Of a stretch of DNA of 25,793 nt, positions 7,818-16,870 are shown piece after piece. Made by a program: the position numbers and the translations under genes. How positions within the stretch are numbered: the stretch's first letter is position 1; the number at the start of each line of letters is the position of its first letter. The notes below the pieces were generated by a model, which had not been told where the DNA came from, searched no databases, and saw only the letters and a program-made list of their open reading frames with translations. This DNA comes from Mageeibacillus sp. UBA1193 (GTDB taxonomy: Bacteria; Bacillota; Clostridia; Saccharofermentanales; Saccharofermentanaceae): the NCBI GenBank assembly GCA_002310155.1, contig DBYF01000114.1, positions 1 through 25,793 of the forward strand, read 5' to 3'.

Positions 7818-8270
7818 ATGGTAGTTTCAATTGCTTCAGATCACGCGGGTTTCGGACTTCGTAAGATCGTTGTAGAGCACCTGGGTAAGATGGGTCACAC
7901 AGTGGTTGAGGGCGGCGCGACTGCCGGAGATGTTCCGTACAGCTATGTACTGGCAGGCCAGAAAGTTGCGAAGGATATCCTTGAGGGTAAGGCAGAGCGC
8001 GGTATCGTGATCTGCGGCACCGGTATCGGTATCTCGATGGTTGCCAACAAGTTCCCGGGCATCCGCTGTGCGCTCTGCACCAATGAATATATGGCGAGAA
8101 TGGCCCGCCAGCATAACGATGCCAATGTCCTTTCGATGGGCGCCCGTGTTGTGGGAAGTTCCCTGGCACTTGGTATCGTAGACGCATACATGACAGAACC
8201 GTTTGACGGCGGACGTCATCAGACACGCGTCAATGACATGAAGGAACAAGAGAAAGAGCTTTTTAAATAA
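7818..8270 (+). CDS. rpiB: Ribose-5-phosphate isomerase B
   Basis: This 150-residue RpiB/LacA/LacB-family isomerase interconverts ribose-5-phosphate and ribulose-5-phosphate. The N-terminus has the substrate-binding SDHAG (7-11). The catalytic cysteine is C66 in ICGTGIGISM (65-74), followed by NKFPGIRCALC. HNDANVLSMGARV is also characteristic. The start is ATG 7818, ten bases after the purine-rich AGGGG; a further in-frame ATG at 7749 is inside proA and is rejected. The gene sits 16 bases after proA and 24 before upp. rpiB next to upp ahead of the ATP synthase genes is a familiar clostridial arrangement and links ribose phosphate supply to PRPP use. Confidence 0.93.
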   Translation: MVVSIASDHAGFGLRKIVVEHLGKMGHTVVEGGATAGDVPYSYVLAGQKVAKDILEGKAERGIVICGTGIGISMVANKFPGIRCALCTNEYMARMARQHNDANVLSMGARVVGSSLALGIVDAYMTEPFDGGRHQTRVNDMKEQEKELFK

Positions 8271-8294
8271 TTTTCTATTTAGGGAGGAATACCT

Positions 8295-8924
8295 ATGGCA
8301 CAGTTTTTCTTATTTGATCACCCTCTGATCCAGCACAAGATCTCCATGCTTCGTGACAAGAATACTTCCACAAAGGAATTCCGTGAGCTGGTCCACGAGA
8401 TCTCCATGCTCATGGCTTACGAAGTAACACGTGATCTTCCGCTGACAGATAAAGAGATCGAGACTCCTGTCGCAAAGACTACGGCAAAAGTACTCGCGGG
8501 CAAGAAAGTCGCGCTCGTACCGATCCTTCGTGCAGGACTCGGCATGGTCGATGGTATGCTTTCCATTATTCCTAACGCAAAGGTCGGACACATCGGTCTG
8601 TACCGTGATCCGAACACACTCAAGCCGGTAGAGTACTACTGCAAGCTTCCGGAAGATATCGTTGACCGTGAGGTCATCGTTCTCGATCCGATGCTCGCAA
8701 CCGGCGGATCTTCTTCCGCAGCGATCCAGTTCCTGAAGGACCGTGGCATCAAGAACATCAAGTTCGTCTGCCTGATCTCCGCTCCGGAAGGAATCGCAAG
8801 ACTCCAGGAAGATCATCCGGATGTTCCTGTATTCTGTGCGGCAAAAGACGAGAAACTTAATGATCACGCATACATCATCCCGGGTCTGGGTGATGCCGGC
8901 GACAGACTTTTCGGAACGAATTAA
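8295..8924 (+). CDS. upp: Uracil phosphoribosyltransferase
   Basis: This 209-residue enzyme makes UMP from uracil and PRPP in pyrimidine salvage. The PRPP-binding motif is [12 protein letters not shown] (129-140). The N-terminal [25 protein letters not shown] (9-33) and [13 protein letters not shown] (76-88) are near-universal in Upp, as is the C-terminal [16 protein letters not shown] (uracil pocket). The ribosome binding site AGGGAGG lies 9 bases before ATG 8295. The stop codon is followed at once by AAGGAGG for atpB, so the gene is probably co-transcribed with the ATP synthase genes. Confidence 0.97.
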   Translation: MAQFFLFDHPLIQHKISMLRDKNTSTKEFRELVHEISMLMAYEVTRDLPLTDKEIETPVAKTTAKVLAGKKVALVPILRAGLGMVDGMLSIIPNAKVGHIGLYRDPNTLKPVEYYCKLPEDIVDREVIVLDPMLATGGSSSAAIQFLKDRGIKNIKFVCLISAPEGIARLQEDHPDVPVFCAAKDEKLNDHAYIIPGLGDAGDRLFGTN

Positions 8925-8944
8925 GGAGGCCGTAAGGTAAAGCT

Positions 8945-9808
8945 ATGATAGTAGCACTTGCCGCTTCCTGGTGGTCACAGTTCTGGGAAGCATTTCTAGA
9001 GGAACTCAAGGGTGTCTTCCATATCGGCAATATCGGTGAAGAGATCCGCGAAGCGATCCTTCAGTGGAGAGGATACGTTCCCGGTACAGGAGAGAGAGTC
9101 CCGCTGACGGACGCGATCATCGTTACATGGATCGCGATGCTCGTCGGTATTATCTTCTTCTGCTGGATGGGTGGAAAGAAATCACGTATCCCGACCAAGA
9201 GACAGGCCGTTATGGAGTCCCTGATCAATGTCATGTTCGGTGTCTGCAAGGACTACGGACTGAATGAAGAGCAGTCGGAGAAAGTCATCCCGATGGTAGG
9301 TACGATCGGTATCTTCCTCATCTGCTGCAACACGATCTCGATCTTCCATATTCCGCCGCCGGCGAAGAACATCGCGTTCCCGTTCGCCATGGCGTTGTTT
9401 GCGATCGTGTATGTTATTTTCATGTCGATCCGCTTCGTCGGTCTTAGTGGATTTGCAAGATCCTTCACCGACCCGAAGCCGTTTATGATCCCGTTCAAGA
9501 TCATCGACTTTTTCATCAAACCGATTTCTCTCGCGCTCCGTCTTTTCGGTAACGTATTCGGTGCGTTTATCCTGATGGAGTTCTTAGGTATTGTTTGTCC
9601 GATCATCGTTCCGGGTGCGTTCAGCCTCTGGTTCGATCTGATGGACGGTATCCTTCAGGCAGTCGTATTCAGCTATCTGACTATCTCCTATATCGGTGAA
9701 GTCGTTGAGAGCGCGCATGCGACGAAAGAGAGAAAAGAAGAGAAGATGAAACTGAAAGCAGAAAAAGAAGCTGCCAAGGCAAACAGTGAAGCCAAGAGCG
9801 CAGCGTAA
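8945..9808 (+). CDS. atpB: F-type ATP synthase subunit a
   Basis: This 287-residue membrane subunit a forms the ion half-channels against the c-ring. The essential arginine is R199 in ISLALRLFGNVFGAF (194-208). GILQAVVFSYLTISYIGE (235-252) is the conserved last helix. Hydrophobic spans lie at about 57-75, 118-135, 143-165, 205-222 and 233-251. A charged tail rich in Lys, Glu and Ala (258-287) is longer than usual. The ribosome binding site AAGGAGG (8923-8929) lies 15 bases before ATG 8945, a long spacing; no better start is seen. It is the first gene of the atp cluster, and no atpI precedes it here. Confidence 0.95.
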   Translation: MIVALAASWWSQFWEAFLEELKGVFHIGNIGEEIREAILQWRGYVPGTGERVPLTDAIIVTWIAMLVGIIFFCWMGGKKSRIPTKRQAVMESLINVMFGVCKDYGLNEEQSEKVIPMVGTIGIFLICCNTISIFHIPPPAKNIAFPFAMALFAIVYVIFMSIRFVGLSGFARSFTDPKPFMIPFKIIDFFIKPISLALRLFGNVFGAFILMEFLGIVCPIIVPGAFSLWFDLMDGILQAVVFSYLTISYIGEVVESAHATKERKEEKMKLKAEKEAAKANSEAKSAA

Positions 9809-9829
9809 GGATAACAGGAGGAAGAGAAG

Positions 9830-10096
9830 ATGTTTAAATTGACAAAAGTTTTACTGGACGCAGCGATCGATGCGAAGGGTCTTGCCGGATTAGGCGCAGG
9901 TCTTGCGATCGGTCTGGGTGCCCTCGGTACCACACTTGGTATCGGTAATGCTGCAGGACGTGCACTGGAAGGTGCTTCCCGTCAGCCGGAAATGTACAGC
10001 AAGCTGCAGACGCTGCTCCTGATCTCTATCGTATTCATGGAGTCAGTTGCGATCTACTCGCTCGTTGTAAGTCTCCTTCTGATCTTTACGGTCTGA
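9830..10096 (+). CDS. atpE: F-type ATP synthase subunit c
   Basis: This 88-residue two-helix proteolipid forms the rotor ring. The first helix is glycine-rich (about 17-45). The polar loop RQPE (51-54) binds the central stalk. The ion-carrying carboxylate is E71 in FMESVAIYSLV (69-79). Compared with the sodium-binding c subunit of Ilyobacter tartaricus, S72 and Y76 are kept. The Gln32 position is I38 and the Thr67 position is V73. These changes favour proton over sodium use, which is inference. GGAGGA precedes the ATG at 9830. Confidence 0.95.
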   Translation: MFKLTKVLLDAAIDAKGLAGLGAGLAIGLGALGTTLGIGNAAGRALEGASRQPEMYSKLQTLLLISIVFMESVAIYSLVVSLLLIFTV

Positions 10097-10115
10097 TGAT
10101 ATCGAGGTGAAAGAC

Positions 10116-10730
10116 ATGTATTTTGCATTCAAGTTGCTCTCTTGTGCGAATGTGCAGAAACTTGCCTCTCCGATCTTCCGTCTCGCGGAGGACGCAGAGG
10201 AATCAAGCTCGCTTCTGTCTCCGGACCAGATGGCTCACTACCTGGTGACCGGACTGGTCACGATCGTTAACCTTCTGGTTGCGTTCCTCATCCTCAAGTT
10301 CGCGCTTTTCAAGCCTCTGATGAAGGTCATGAAAGCGAGAAAAGAAGCTGTGTCCAAAGAGATCACAGGCGCCGAGGAGAAAGAGAAACAGGCTTCCGAG
10401 AAACTGGACGAAGCGACAAAGAAACTGGATGCTTCTCACGAAGAAGCCATGCAGATCATCGCAGATGCGAGAACACAGGCTGAGAAGCAGTCTGAGACGA
10501 TCATAGAAACAGCGAAGAAGGAAGCGCAGGAGATCCGCGACCGTGCGGAGGAAGATGCGAAACGCTCCAAGAAAGCAATGATGGAAGAGATGAAGGACGA
10601 GGTCGCTGATCTCGCTGTCTCGATTGCGGGCCGCATCCTTGCAGGCTCCGAGAAGGGTATGGATGAAGCCGCTCTTCGTGAAAAAGCACTTACTGAGCTT
10701 TCTTCGGCAGAGGTGAAGACCGGTGAATAA
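10116..10730 (+). CDS. atpF: F-type ATP synthase subunit b with N-terminal extension
   Basis: This 204-residue subunit b is the peripheral stalk that ties the a subunit to delta/alpha. The membrane span is at about 42-64 (HYLVTGLV to FLILKFALF). A long charged coiled coil covers about 72-165, ending in [17 protein letters not shown] (161-177), the usual b-type end that binds delta. An extension of about 40 residues precedes the membrane span, with acidic AEDAEESSS (24-32). Usual b subunits are near 160-170 residues. ATG 10116 is preferred, eight bases after GAGG; a GTG at 10107 overlaps that site. The end overlaps the start of the delta/alpha fusion by 8 bases. There is no fused delta N-terminal domain, unlike mycobacterial b-delta proteins. 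Confidence 0.9.
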   Translation: MYFAFKLLSCANVQKLASPIFRLAEDAEESSSLLSPDQMAHYLVTGLVTIVNLLVAFLILKFALFKPLMKVMKARKEAVSKEITGAEEKEKQASEKLDEATKKLDASHEEAMQIIADARTQAEKQSETIIETAKKEAQEIRDRAEEDAKRSKKAMMEEMKDEVADLAVSIAGRILAGSEKGMDEAALREKALTELSSAEVKTGE

Positions 10731-12624
10731 TAACAGTGCTTTTGAAGTCATGAAAATCGTTACCGCGTCTTCCGACATGCCGCCGGAAAAAGTCGCGCTG
10801 ATCGCGCGCCGTTTCGCGGAACATCTTCATATCCAGGGCTATACCATCGAGCAGGAGACAGATACGTCCCTCATCGGCGGTTATGTCATTTATGCCCAGG
10901 GTACGAAGTATGACTACAGTGTCCGTGGCCAGCTGTCACGTATCGCGCGCCACCTGAAGACGGACCGTGGTGACGAATCCAATAGTGATCTCGATGATGC
11001 ATCCGAGATCCATCGCTCCCTTACGGAATCTCTTTCAGACTTCAAAGAGAGTCCGGCGATGCTCTTCGACAGCGATGAGCTCTGGGAAGGCGATTCTTCC
11101 GAACAGGAAGCAAAGAGAGAGAAGATCCTTACAGACTTTGCCAAGGCTTCCGAAGTGGAGCAGGTCGGTAAAGTCCTGTCTGTTGCCGACGGTGTCGCGA
11201 AGGTAAGCGGTCTTGAGAACTGTATGGCAAGTGAGCTGATCATGTTCTCCGAGACATCTTTCGGTATCGCGATGAACCTCGAAAAGGATGAAGTCGGTGT
11301 TGTACTTCTCAACGAGTGCAGAGATGTTGTCGAGGGCGTTATGTGCCACCGTACCGGCCTGACGGTATCCGTTCCGGTAGGACGTGGTATGCTCGGCCGT
11401 GTTATCGACCCGCTCGGTAATCCGATCGATGGTAAGGGTATCATCCGTACCACGAACAGAAGACCGATCGAGACACCGGCTCCGAACATTGTTGCCAGAT
11501 CTCCGATCTGCGAACCGCTGCAGACCGGTATTACTGCGATCGATGCCATGACTCCGATCGGACGTGGTCAGCGTGAGCTGATCATCGGCGACCGTCAGAC
11601 AGGTAAGACCGCGATCGCGCTGGATACGATCATTAACCAGCGTGGTAAGAACGTACTTTGTGTATATGTTGCGATCGGACAGAAGATGTCCAATATCGTT
11701 TCCGTGGCAAAAACACTGGAGCAGTACAACGCGATGGAGTATACCGTCATCGTTGCCGCCAGTGCTTCCCAGCCGGCATCGCTCCAGTACATCGCGCCTT
11801 ACGCGGGATGTGCGATCGCGGAGGAATTCATGTACAACGATCACGAGGATGTCCTGATCGTATACGATGACCTGTCCAAGCATGCGCAGGCATATCGTGC
11901 GATCTCCCTCCTGCTTCGCCGTCCGCCGGGACGTGAAGCTTATCCGGGTGACGTTTTCTATCTGCATTCCCGTCTCCTTGAAAGATCTGCCAAGCTCAGC
12001 GATGAACTGGGCGGCGGTTCGATCACGGCACTGCCGATCATCGAGACATTGAGCGGTGATATTTCCGCATATATTCCGACAAACGTTATCTCCATCACAG
12101 ATGGTCAGATCTATCTGGAGTCCGAGCTTTTCTTCTCCGGTCAGCGTCCTGCGATCAACGTTGGTCTTTCCGTATCCCGTGTCGGTGGTGCGGCGCAGAC
12201 CAAGGCGATGAAGAAGGTTGCCGGTCCGCTGCGTATCAGCCTTGCACAGGCACGTGAGATGGCTGCGTTCGCACAGTTTGGTTCCGATCTGGATCCGAAT
12301 ACGCAGAAGCAGCTGAAGCGTGGTGTGATCTTGAATGAGATCCTGAAGCAGGAGCAGTTCCACGCGATGCAGATGGATGAGCAGGTCGTTATGCTGTATC
12401 TCGCGACGAACGAGAAACTGACCTTCCTGGATAAGGAAGATGCGAAGCCGTATGTAACGGAATTCCTCCAGAGAGTTTCTGTTCTGCATCCGGAGATCAT
12501 GAGTAAGATCACGGAGACCCGTGTCCTCGATGATGAGACGAAGCAGAAGATCGATGAACTCGAGGAAGAATACCATATGATGTTCGTAGCGGAACATAAG
12601 GAATATCAGCATCGTGAGGCGTAA
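10723..12624 (+). CDS. atpA: Fusion of ATP synthase delta C-terminal domain to subunit alpha
   Basis: This 633-residue single reading frame has two parts. Residues about 10-80 match the C-terminal domain of delta/OSCP: an [13 protein letters not shown] helix, then [20 protein letters not shown] and [12 protein letters not shown], the delta signature region. The six-helix N-terminal domain of delta is absent. An acidic Ser/Asp/Glu-rich linker covers about 80-132. A complete alpha subunit follows from about 133: [17 protein letters not shown] (148-164), Walker A GDRQTGKT (289-296), VLIVYDDLS (377-385) and the catalytic-interface arginine R486 in [10 protein letters not shown] (483-492). GTG 10723 overlaps the atpF end and follows GAGGTG; the next in-frame ATG is at 10750. 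No separate atpH lies between atpF and this gene. M113 (ATG 11059), preceded by AAAGAGAG, could start an ordinary-length alpha of 521 residues. Confidence 0.92.
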   Translation: MNNNSAFEVMKIVTASSDMPPEKVALIARRFAEHLHIQGYTIEQETDTSLIGGYVIYAQGTKYDYSVRGQLSRIARHLKTDRGDESNSDLDDASEIHRSLTESLSDFKESPAMLFDSDELWEGDSSEQEAKREKILTDFAKASEVEQVGKVLSVADGVAKVSGLENCMASELIMFSETSFGIAMNLEKDEVGVVLLNECRDVVEGVMCHRTGLTVSVPVGRGMLGRVIDPLGNPIDGKGIIRTTNRRPIETPAPNIVARSPICEPLQTGITAIDAMTPIGRGQRELIIGDRQTGKTAIALDTIINQRGKNVLCVYVAIGQKMSNIVSVAKTLEQYNAMEYTVIVAASASQPASLQYIAPYAGCAIAEEFMYNDHEDVLIVYDDLSKHAQAYRAISLLLRRPPGREAYPGDVFYLHSRLLERSAKLSDELGGGSITALPIIETLSGDISAYIPTNVISITDGQIYLESELFFSGQRPAINVGLSVSRVGGAAQTKAMKKVAGPLRISLAQAREMAAFAQFGSDLDPNTQKQLKRGVILNEILKQEQFHAMQMDEQVVMLYLATNEKLTFLDKEDAKPYVTEFLQRVSVLHPEIMSKITETRVLDDETKQKIDELEEEYHMMFVAEHKEYQHREA

Positions 12625-12629
12625 GTTCC

Positions 12630-13562
12630 ATGGAGAGTCTTAACGATATCAAAAAGCGCATCAAGAGTGTCAATGATATTTCCCAGATGACCCATGCCAT
12701 GCAGCTGGTCAGCGCGTCGAAGATGCGCAAGTCCAAGATCCAGCATGAGAAGGTCAGTCCTTTCTTTACGCTGTGCGCGGAGAGCCTGATGGAACTTCAC
12801 AACAGCGCGAAGGATGTAGACAATCCTTTTCTTACCATGCGTGAGCACAAGATGGGCAGCACCTGGAAGATCGCTTACTTCATTCTGACAGGTGATCAGG
12901 GACTGGCCGGCGCGTATAACAACAATATCGTTAAGATCGCGGAAGAACATATCCAGAAGAAGATCCTGGAGAATGCGAAGAAGAGCATAAAGACCGACTA
13001 CAAGCTTTATGTCTTCGGTCATATCGGCGGTGAGAAACTGAAGAGAGACGGATATAACGTTGACCCGGACTTCTCGTTCCCGATCTCCGATCCTACGTAC
13101 TACGAAGCAAGAAACGTAGCGAATATCATCCGTGCGAAATACTTAAGCGGAGAGTTCGATCTGGTGTATCTGATCTACACGAAGATGGAATCCGCGATCA
13201 GCATGAAGCCGGTCATTACCAGACTTGTGCCGATCGACACTAAGTCCCTGAAAGACTCCTTCGCTTCCGGTGCGGAAGATGCGGGTATCGCGCTCGAGGT
13301 CGGTTCGACTATGGATTATTATCCGAACGCGAATGCCGTGTTCTCGTTCCTTATCGATACAGGACTGAACGCGGTCATGTACGGTGCGATGGTAGAAGCT
13401 TTCGCATGTGAGCAGACCGCTCGTATGCAGGCAATGGATAACGCGAACAGAAACGCGGATGAGATGATGAAGAAACTGACGATCGAGAGCAACCGTGCTC
13501 GTCAGGCCCGAATCACGAACGAACTCAATGAGATCGTGAATGGTGCCAGTCAAGTAGAATAA
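12630..13562 (+). CDS. atpG: F-type ATP synthase subunit gamma
   Basis: This 310-residue central rotor shaft couples c-ring rotation to catalysis in the beta subunits. The N-terminal coiled-coil helix reads IKKRIKSVNDISQMTHAMQLVSASKMRK (7-34), the gamma signature. The C-terminal helix ends NRARQARITNELNEIVNGA, which fits into the alpha-beta barrel. The TGDQGLAGAYNNN segment of the central domain is also typical. It is somewhat longer than the usual 285-290 residues because of extra residues in the central domain. It begins 5 bases after the alpha stop and ends 14 bases before atpD. Confidence 0.95.
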   Translation: MESLNDIKKRIKSVNDISQMTHAMQLVSASKMRKSKIQHEKVSPFFTLCAESLMELHNSAKDVDNPFLTMREHKMGSTWKIAYFILTGDQGLAGAYNNNIVKIAEEHIQKKILENAKKSIKTDYKLYVFGHIGGEKLKRDGYNVDPDFSFPISDPTYYEARNVANIIRAKYLSGEFDLVYLIYTKMESAISMKPVITRLVPIDTKSLKDSFASGAEDAGIALEVGSTMDYYPNANAVFSFLIDTGLNAVMYGAMVEAFACEQTARMQAMDNANRNADEMMKKLTIESNRARQARITNELNEIVNGASQVE

Positions 13563-13570
13563 AGAGGTAG

Positions 13571-14965
<1,395 letters not shown>

Positions 14966-14975
14966 AAGGTGAGCC

Positions 14976-15434
14976 ATGGCTTCTAAAGATGAGACAACGA
15001 AAAAGAAGATGATGCTCGAAGTCGTTAACCCCTACGAAGTTTTCTTCGAGGGTCGTATCGAGCGTATCGTGATTCCGACACTGGATGGACAGTACGGAAT
15101 CATGCCCGGTCATGCGCCGCTGGTTATTGCGGTGACTCCGGGTATCGCAACATTCGAAGTCGATGGCGAGAAGAAATCCTTCGCTTTATCCGAGGGATTT
15201 GCCGAAGTAGGTCAGCATGTAGTTGTTCTCGTCTGCAACGCAGCCGAATGGCCGTCAGAAATCGATGAAGAGCGCGCAAAATCTGCTTTGGAACGCGCAA
15301 CTGAGAGATATAACAATGTTAAAAGTACCGAAGAACAGCGACTTTACGCCCGTCATGCCATTAAGAGAGCTAAAGCGCGTATTGCGATCGCTTCGGAGTG
15401 GAAAAAGCAGAAAAAGGATCATCCTTACAGCTGA
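14976..15434 (+). CDS. atpC: F-type ATP synthase subunit epsilon
   Basis: This 152-residue subunit of the central stalk can inhibit ATP hydrolysis. The N-terminal beta-sandwich has the typical GQYGIMPGHAPLV (38-50). The C-terminal helices contain IDEERA (96-101), fitting the I/L-D-x-x-R-A motif linked to ATP binding in some bacterial epsilon subunits; a matching ATP-sensing role is inference. It is the last atp gene. Its final 10 bases overlap the end of the convergent FHA-protein gene on the minus strand, leaving no room for a separate terminator. Confidence 0.93.
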   Translation: MASKDETTKKKMMLEVVNPYEVFFEGRIERIVIPTLDGQYGIMPGHAPLVIAVTPGIATFEVDGEKKSFALSEGFAEVGQHVVVLVCNAAEWPSEIDEERAKSALERATERYNNVKSTEEQRLYARHAIKRAKARIAIASEWKKQKKDHPYS

Positions 15435-16657
15435 TTTTTCGTATTTCCATGAATGAAATGCGTCTTATATTCCAGATCTCCCAGACCAACTATGTCTCCT
15501 TCCTCGAGATAAGTCATCATGTTTGAACGGATCCTCTGCCGGTTCCGGAAAGTCGGTTTGCTGTCCTGCAGCGATTCGATATAGAACCCGAATTCGTTAT
15601 GTGCGAACCTGGCATGACAAAGTGCGATGGACGGATGATCGATCGGAATATCACAGCAGTCAGAATCTGATCCGACAGTACATGCATTTGTCCATATCGT
15701 GATCCGATCCTTATCGCGTGAATCTGTATTCTTATGATCGATCCGTATCAGTTGCACAGGTTCAGCATGAAGCTCTAGAGGATCATCCTGATACGTAGAT
15801 GTGGAATCAGATGCCGGGAAAAGCATCTGTGCGTTTTTTCTCTTTCTTCGCCGGTCTTTCTCTTCAGACAGTTCCTTTCTCTCATGAGAGGTTTTCTTCA
15901 TATAAACGAGCAGAATCACTAGTATCGTGATGGACAAAATAACAATCAACATTCCCGGTAAAGATGCATAAGATGTGCCTCTAAGCTTATGCTTCAATTT
16001 CGGTGAGAAGAGTATATATGAGAAGACAAGAAGCCCCCAGAAGATACACAGATATCTGAGTTTGGAAGGAAGTGTATGCGATTCCTCCCATAATGTATTG
16101 TCGATATATCGTAACGCGGATGCTTCATCATCTTTTCTGAAATAAGCATATAACTTCTCCATCGCTTTTTCTGAGATCCATTTTTTCTCATATGGTTCAT
16201 GCAGAAGTTCATCAAGTCCATTCTCATCAATGGATGAGAGAAGAGGCTCACCTTTCATTCTGGATGAGACAGGAAGATAAATACAGACAAGCCGCTGTTT
16301 TATCCGATCGTAGAAGAGCTGGTTTTCCAGGTAGCATATCCCATGTGGATCCAGCGCGTGATCGAGTGACTGGATAAGACTTCTTAGGAAAGAAGAGATC
16401 AGTTCTTTATAGTGTTTTCTAACGTAGAATCTTTCTTTTCCTTTTAAAGATGAGAGGGGAATACATCCTTTCAGATCGATCAGAAGATCGTCTTCATCTT
16501 CTGAAAGAAATACGGGAATAAAACAGGGAAGAAGGTCTGTCTGCAAAAGAGTAAGCGCGTGCAGACAGATCTCATCCTTGCTCTTCAGATGAATCACATA
16601 TCGGTGTCCTAAAGGACCGTTTTCATAATACTCAGAAAGGTCAGATCCTGTACTCAT
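15425..16657 (-). CDS. Membrane protein with C-terminal FHA domain (DUF6382-like), Tad-associated
   Basis: This 410-residue protein has a soluble N-terminal region (1-195) resembling the domain that precedes FHA in clostridial Tad loci (DUF6382-like, low certainty). Two membrane spans lie at about 200-217 and 233-253. A basic Lys/Arg/Glu stretch follows (255-275), then an FHA domain at about 318-402. The FHA strand-turn reads TVGSDSDCCDIPIDHPSIALCHARF (327-351), and the Ser-x-x-His part is kept. The usual Gly-Arg is Gly-Ser (329-330), so classical phosphothreonine binding may be lost. GGAG precedes ATG 16657. It is the last gene of the minus-strand Tad cluster. Confidence 0.75.
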   Translation of the reverse strand: MSTGSDLSEYYENGPLGHRYVIHLKSKDEICLHALTLLQTDLLPCFIPVFLSEDEDDLLIDLKGCIPLSSLKGKERFYVRKHYKELISSFLRSLIQSLDHALDPHGICYLENQLFYDRIKQRLVCIYLPVSSRMKGEPLLSSIDENGLDELLHEPYEKKWISEKAMEKLYAYFRKDDEASALRYIDNTLWEESHTLPSKLRYLCIFWGLLVFSYILFSPKLKHKLRGTSYASLPGMLIVILSITILVILLVYMKKTSHERKELSEEKDRRRKRKNAQMLFPASDSTSTYQDDPLELHAEPVQLIRIDHKNTDSRDKDRITIWTNACTVGSDSDCCDIPIDHPSIALCHARFAHNEFGFYIESLQDSKPTFRNRQRIRSNMMTYLEEGDIVGLGDLEYKTHFIHGNTKNQL

Positions 16658-16678
16658 GTTTTACTCCGGATTAATGGT

Positions 16679-16861
16679 TCAGATTTGTCCGATTACTTTT
16701 CCTTCGTCAAAAACATAGTCCATTATAGACTGTGCGTAAGAAGTCAATGTACTGCGAAACGTCAATGCCAGTGCTACTAAGATCGCAATAATAATCACGA
16801 TTTCCACGGTTCCCATGCCTCGTGTTGATTTAATGAATGAGTGTTTGTTCAGTCTTTTCAT
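16679..16861 (-). CDS. Flp-type (type IVb) prepilin
   Basis: This 60-residue protein has the short class III prepilin layout. A basic leader (MKRLNKHSFIKSTRG) is followed by the processing site after G15, giving mature M-G-T-V-E with glutamate at +5. A hydrophobic helix EIVIIIAILVALALTF then forms the pilin core. It is probably the major subunit of a Tad/Flp pilus. AGGAGG sits just before ATG 16861 and overlaps the stop of the upstream TadBC gene. The peptidase that would cleave it is not in the window. Confidence 0.88.
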   Translation of the reverse strand: MKRLNKHSFIKSTRGMGTVEIVIIIAILVALALTFRSTLTSYAQSIMDYVFDEGKVIGQI

Positions 16862-16870
16862 AAGTACCTC

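Noticed and set aside
11035..12612. Long minus-strand open frame (525 codons) opposite the delta/alpha gene
   Set aside because: It is an antisense shadow of a strongly conserved gene with biased codons; its product is rich in Arg, Asp and His without any domain.
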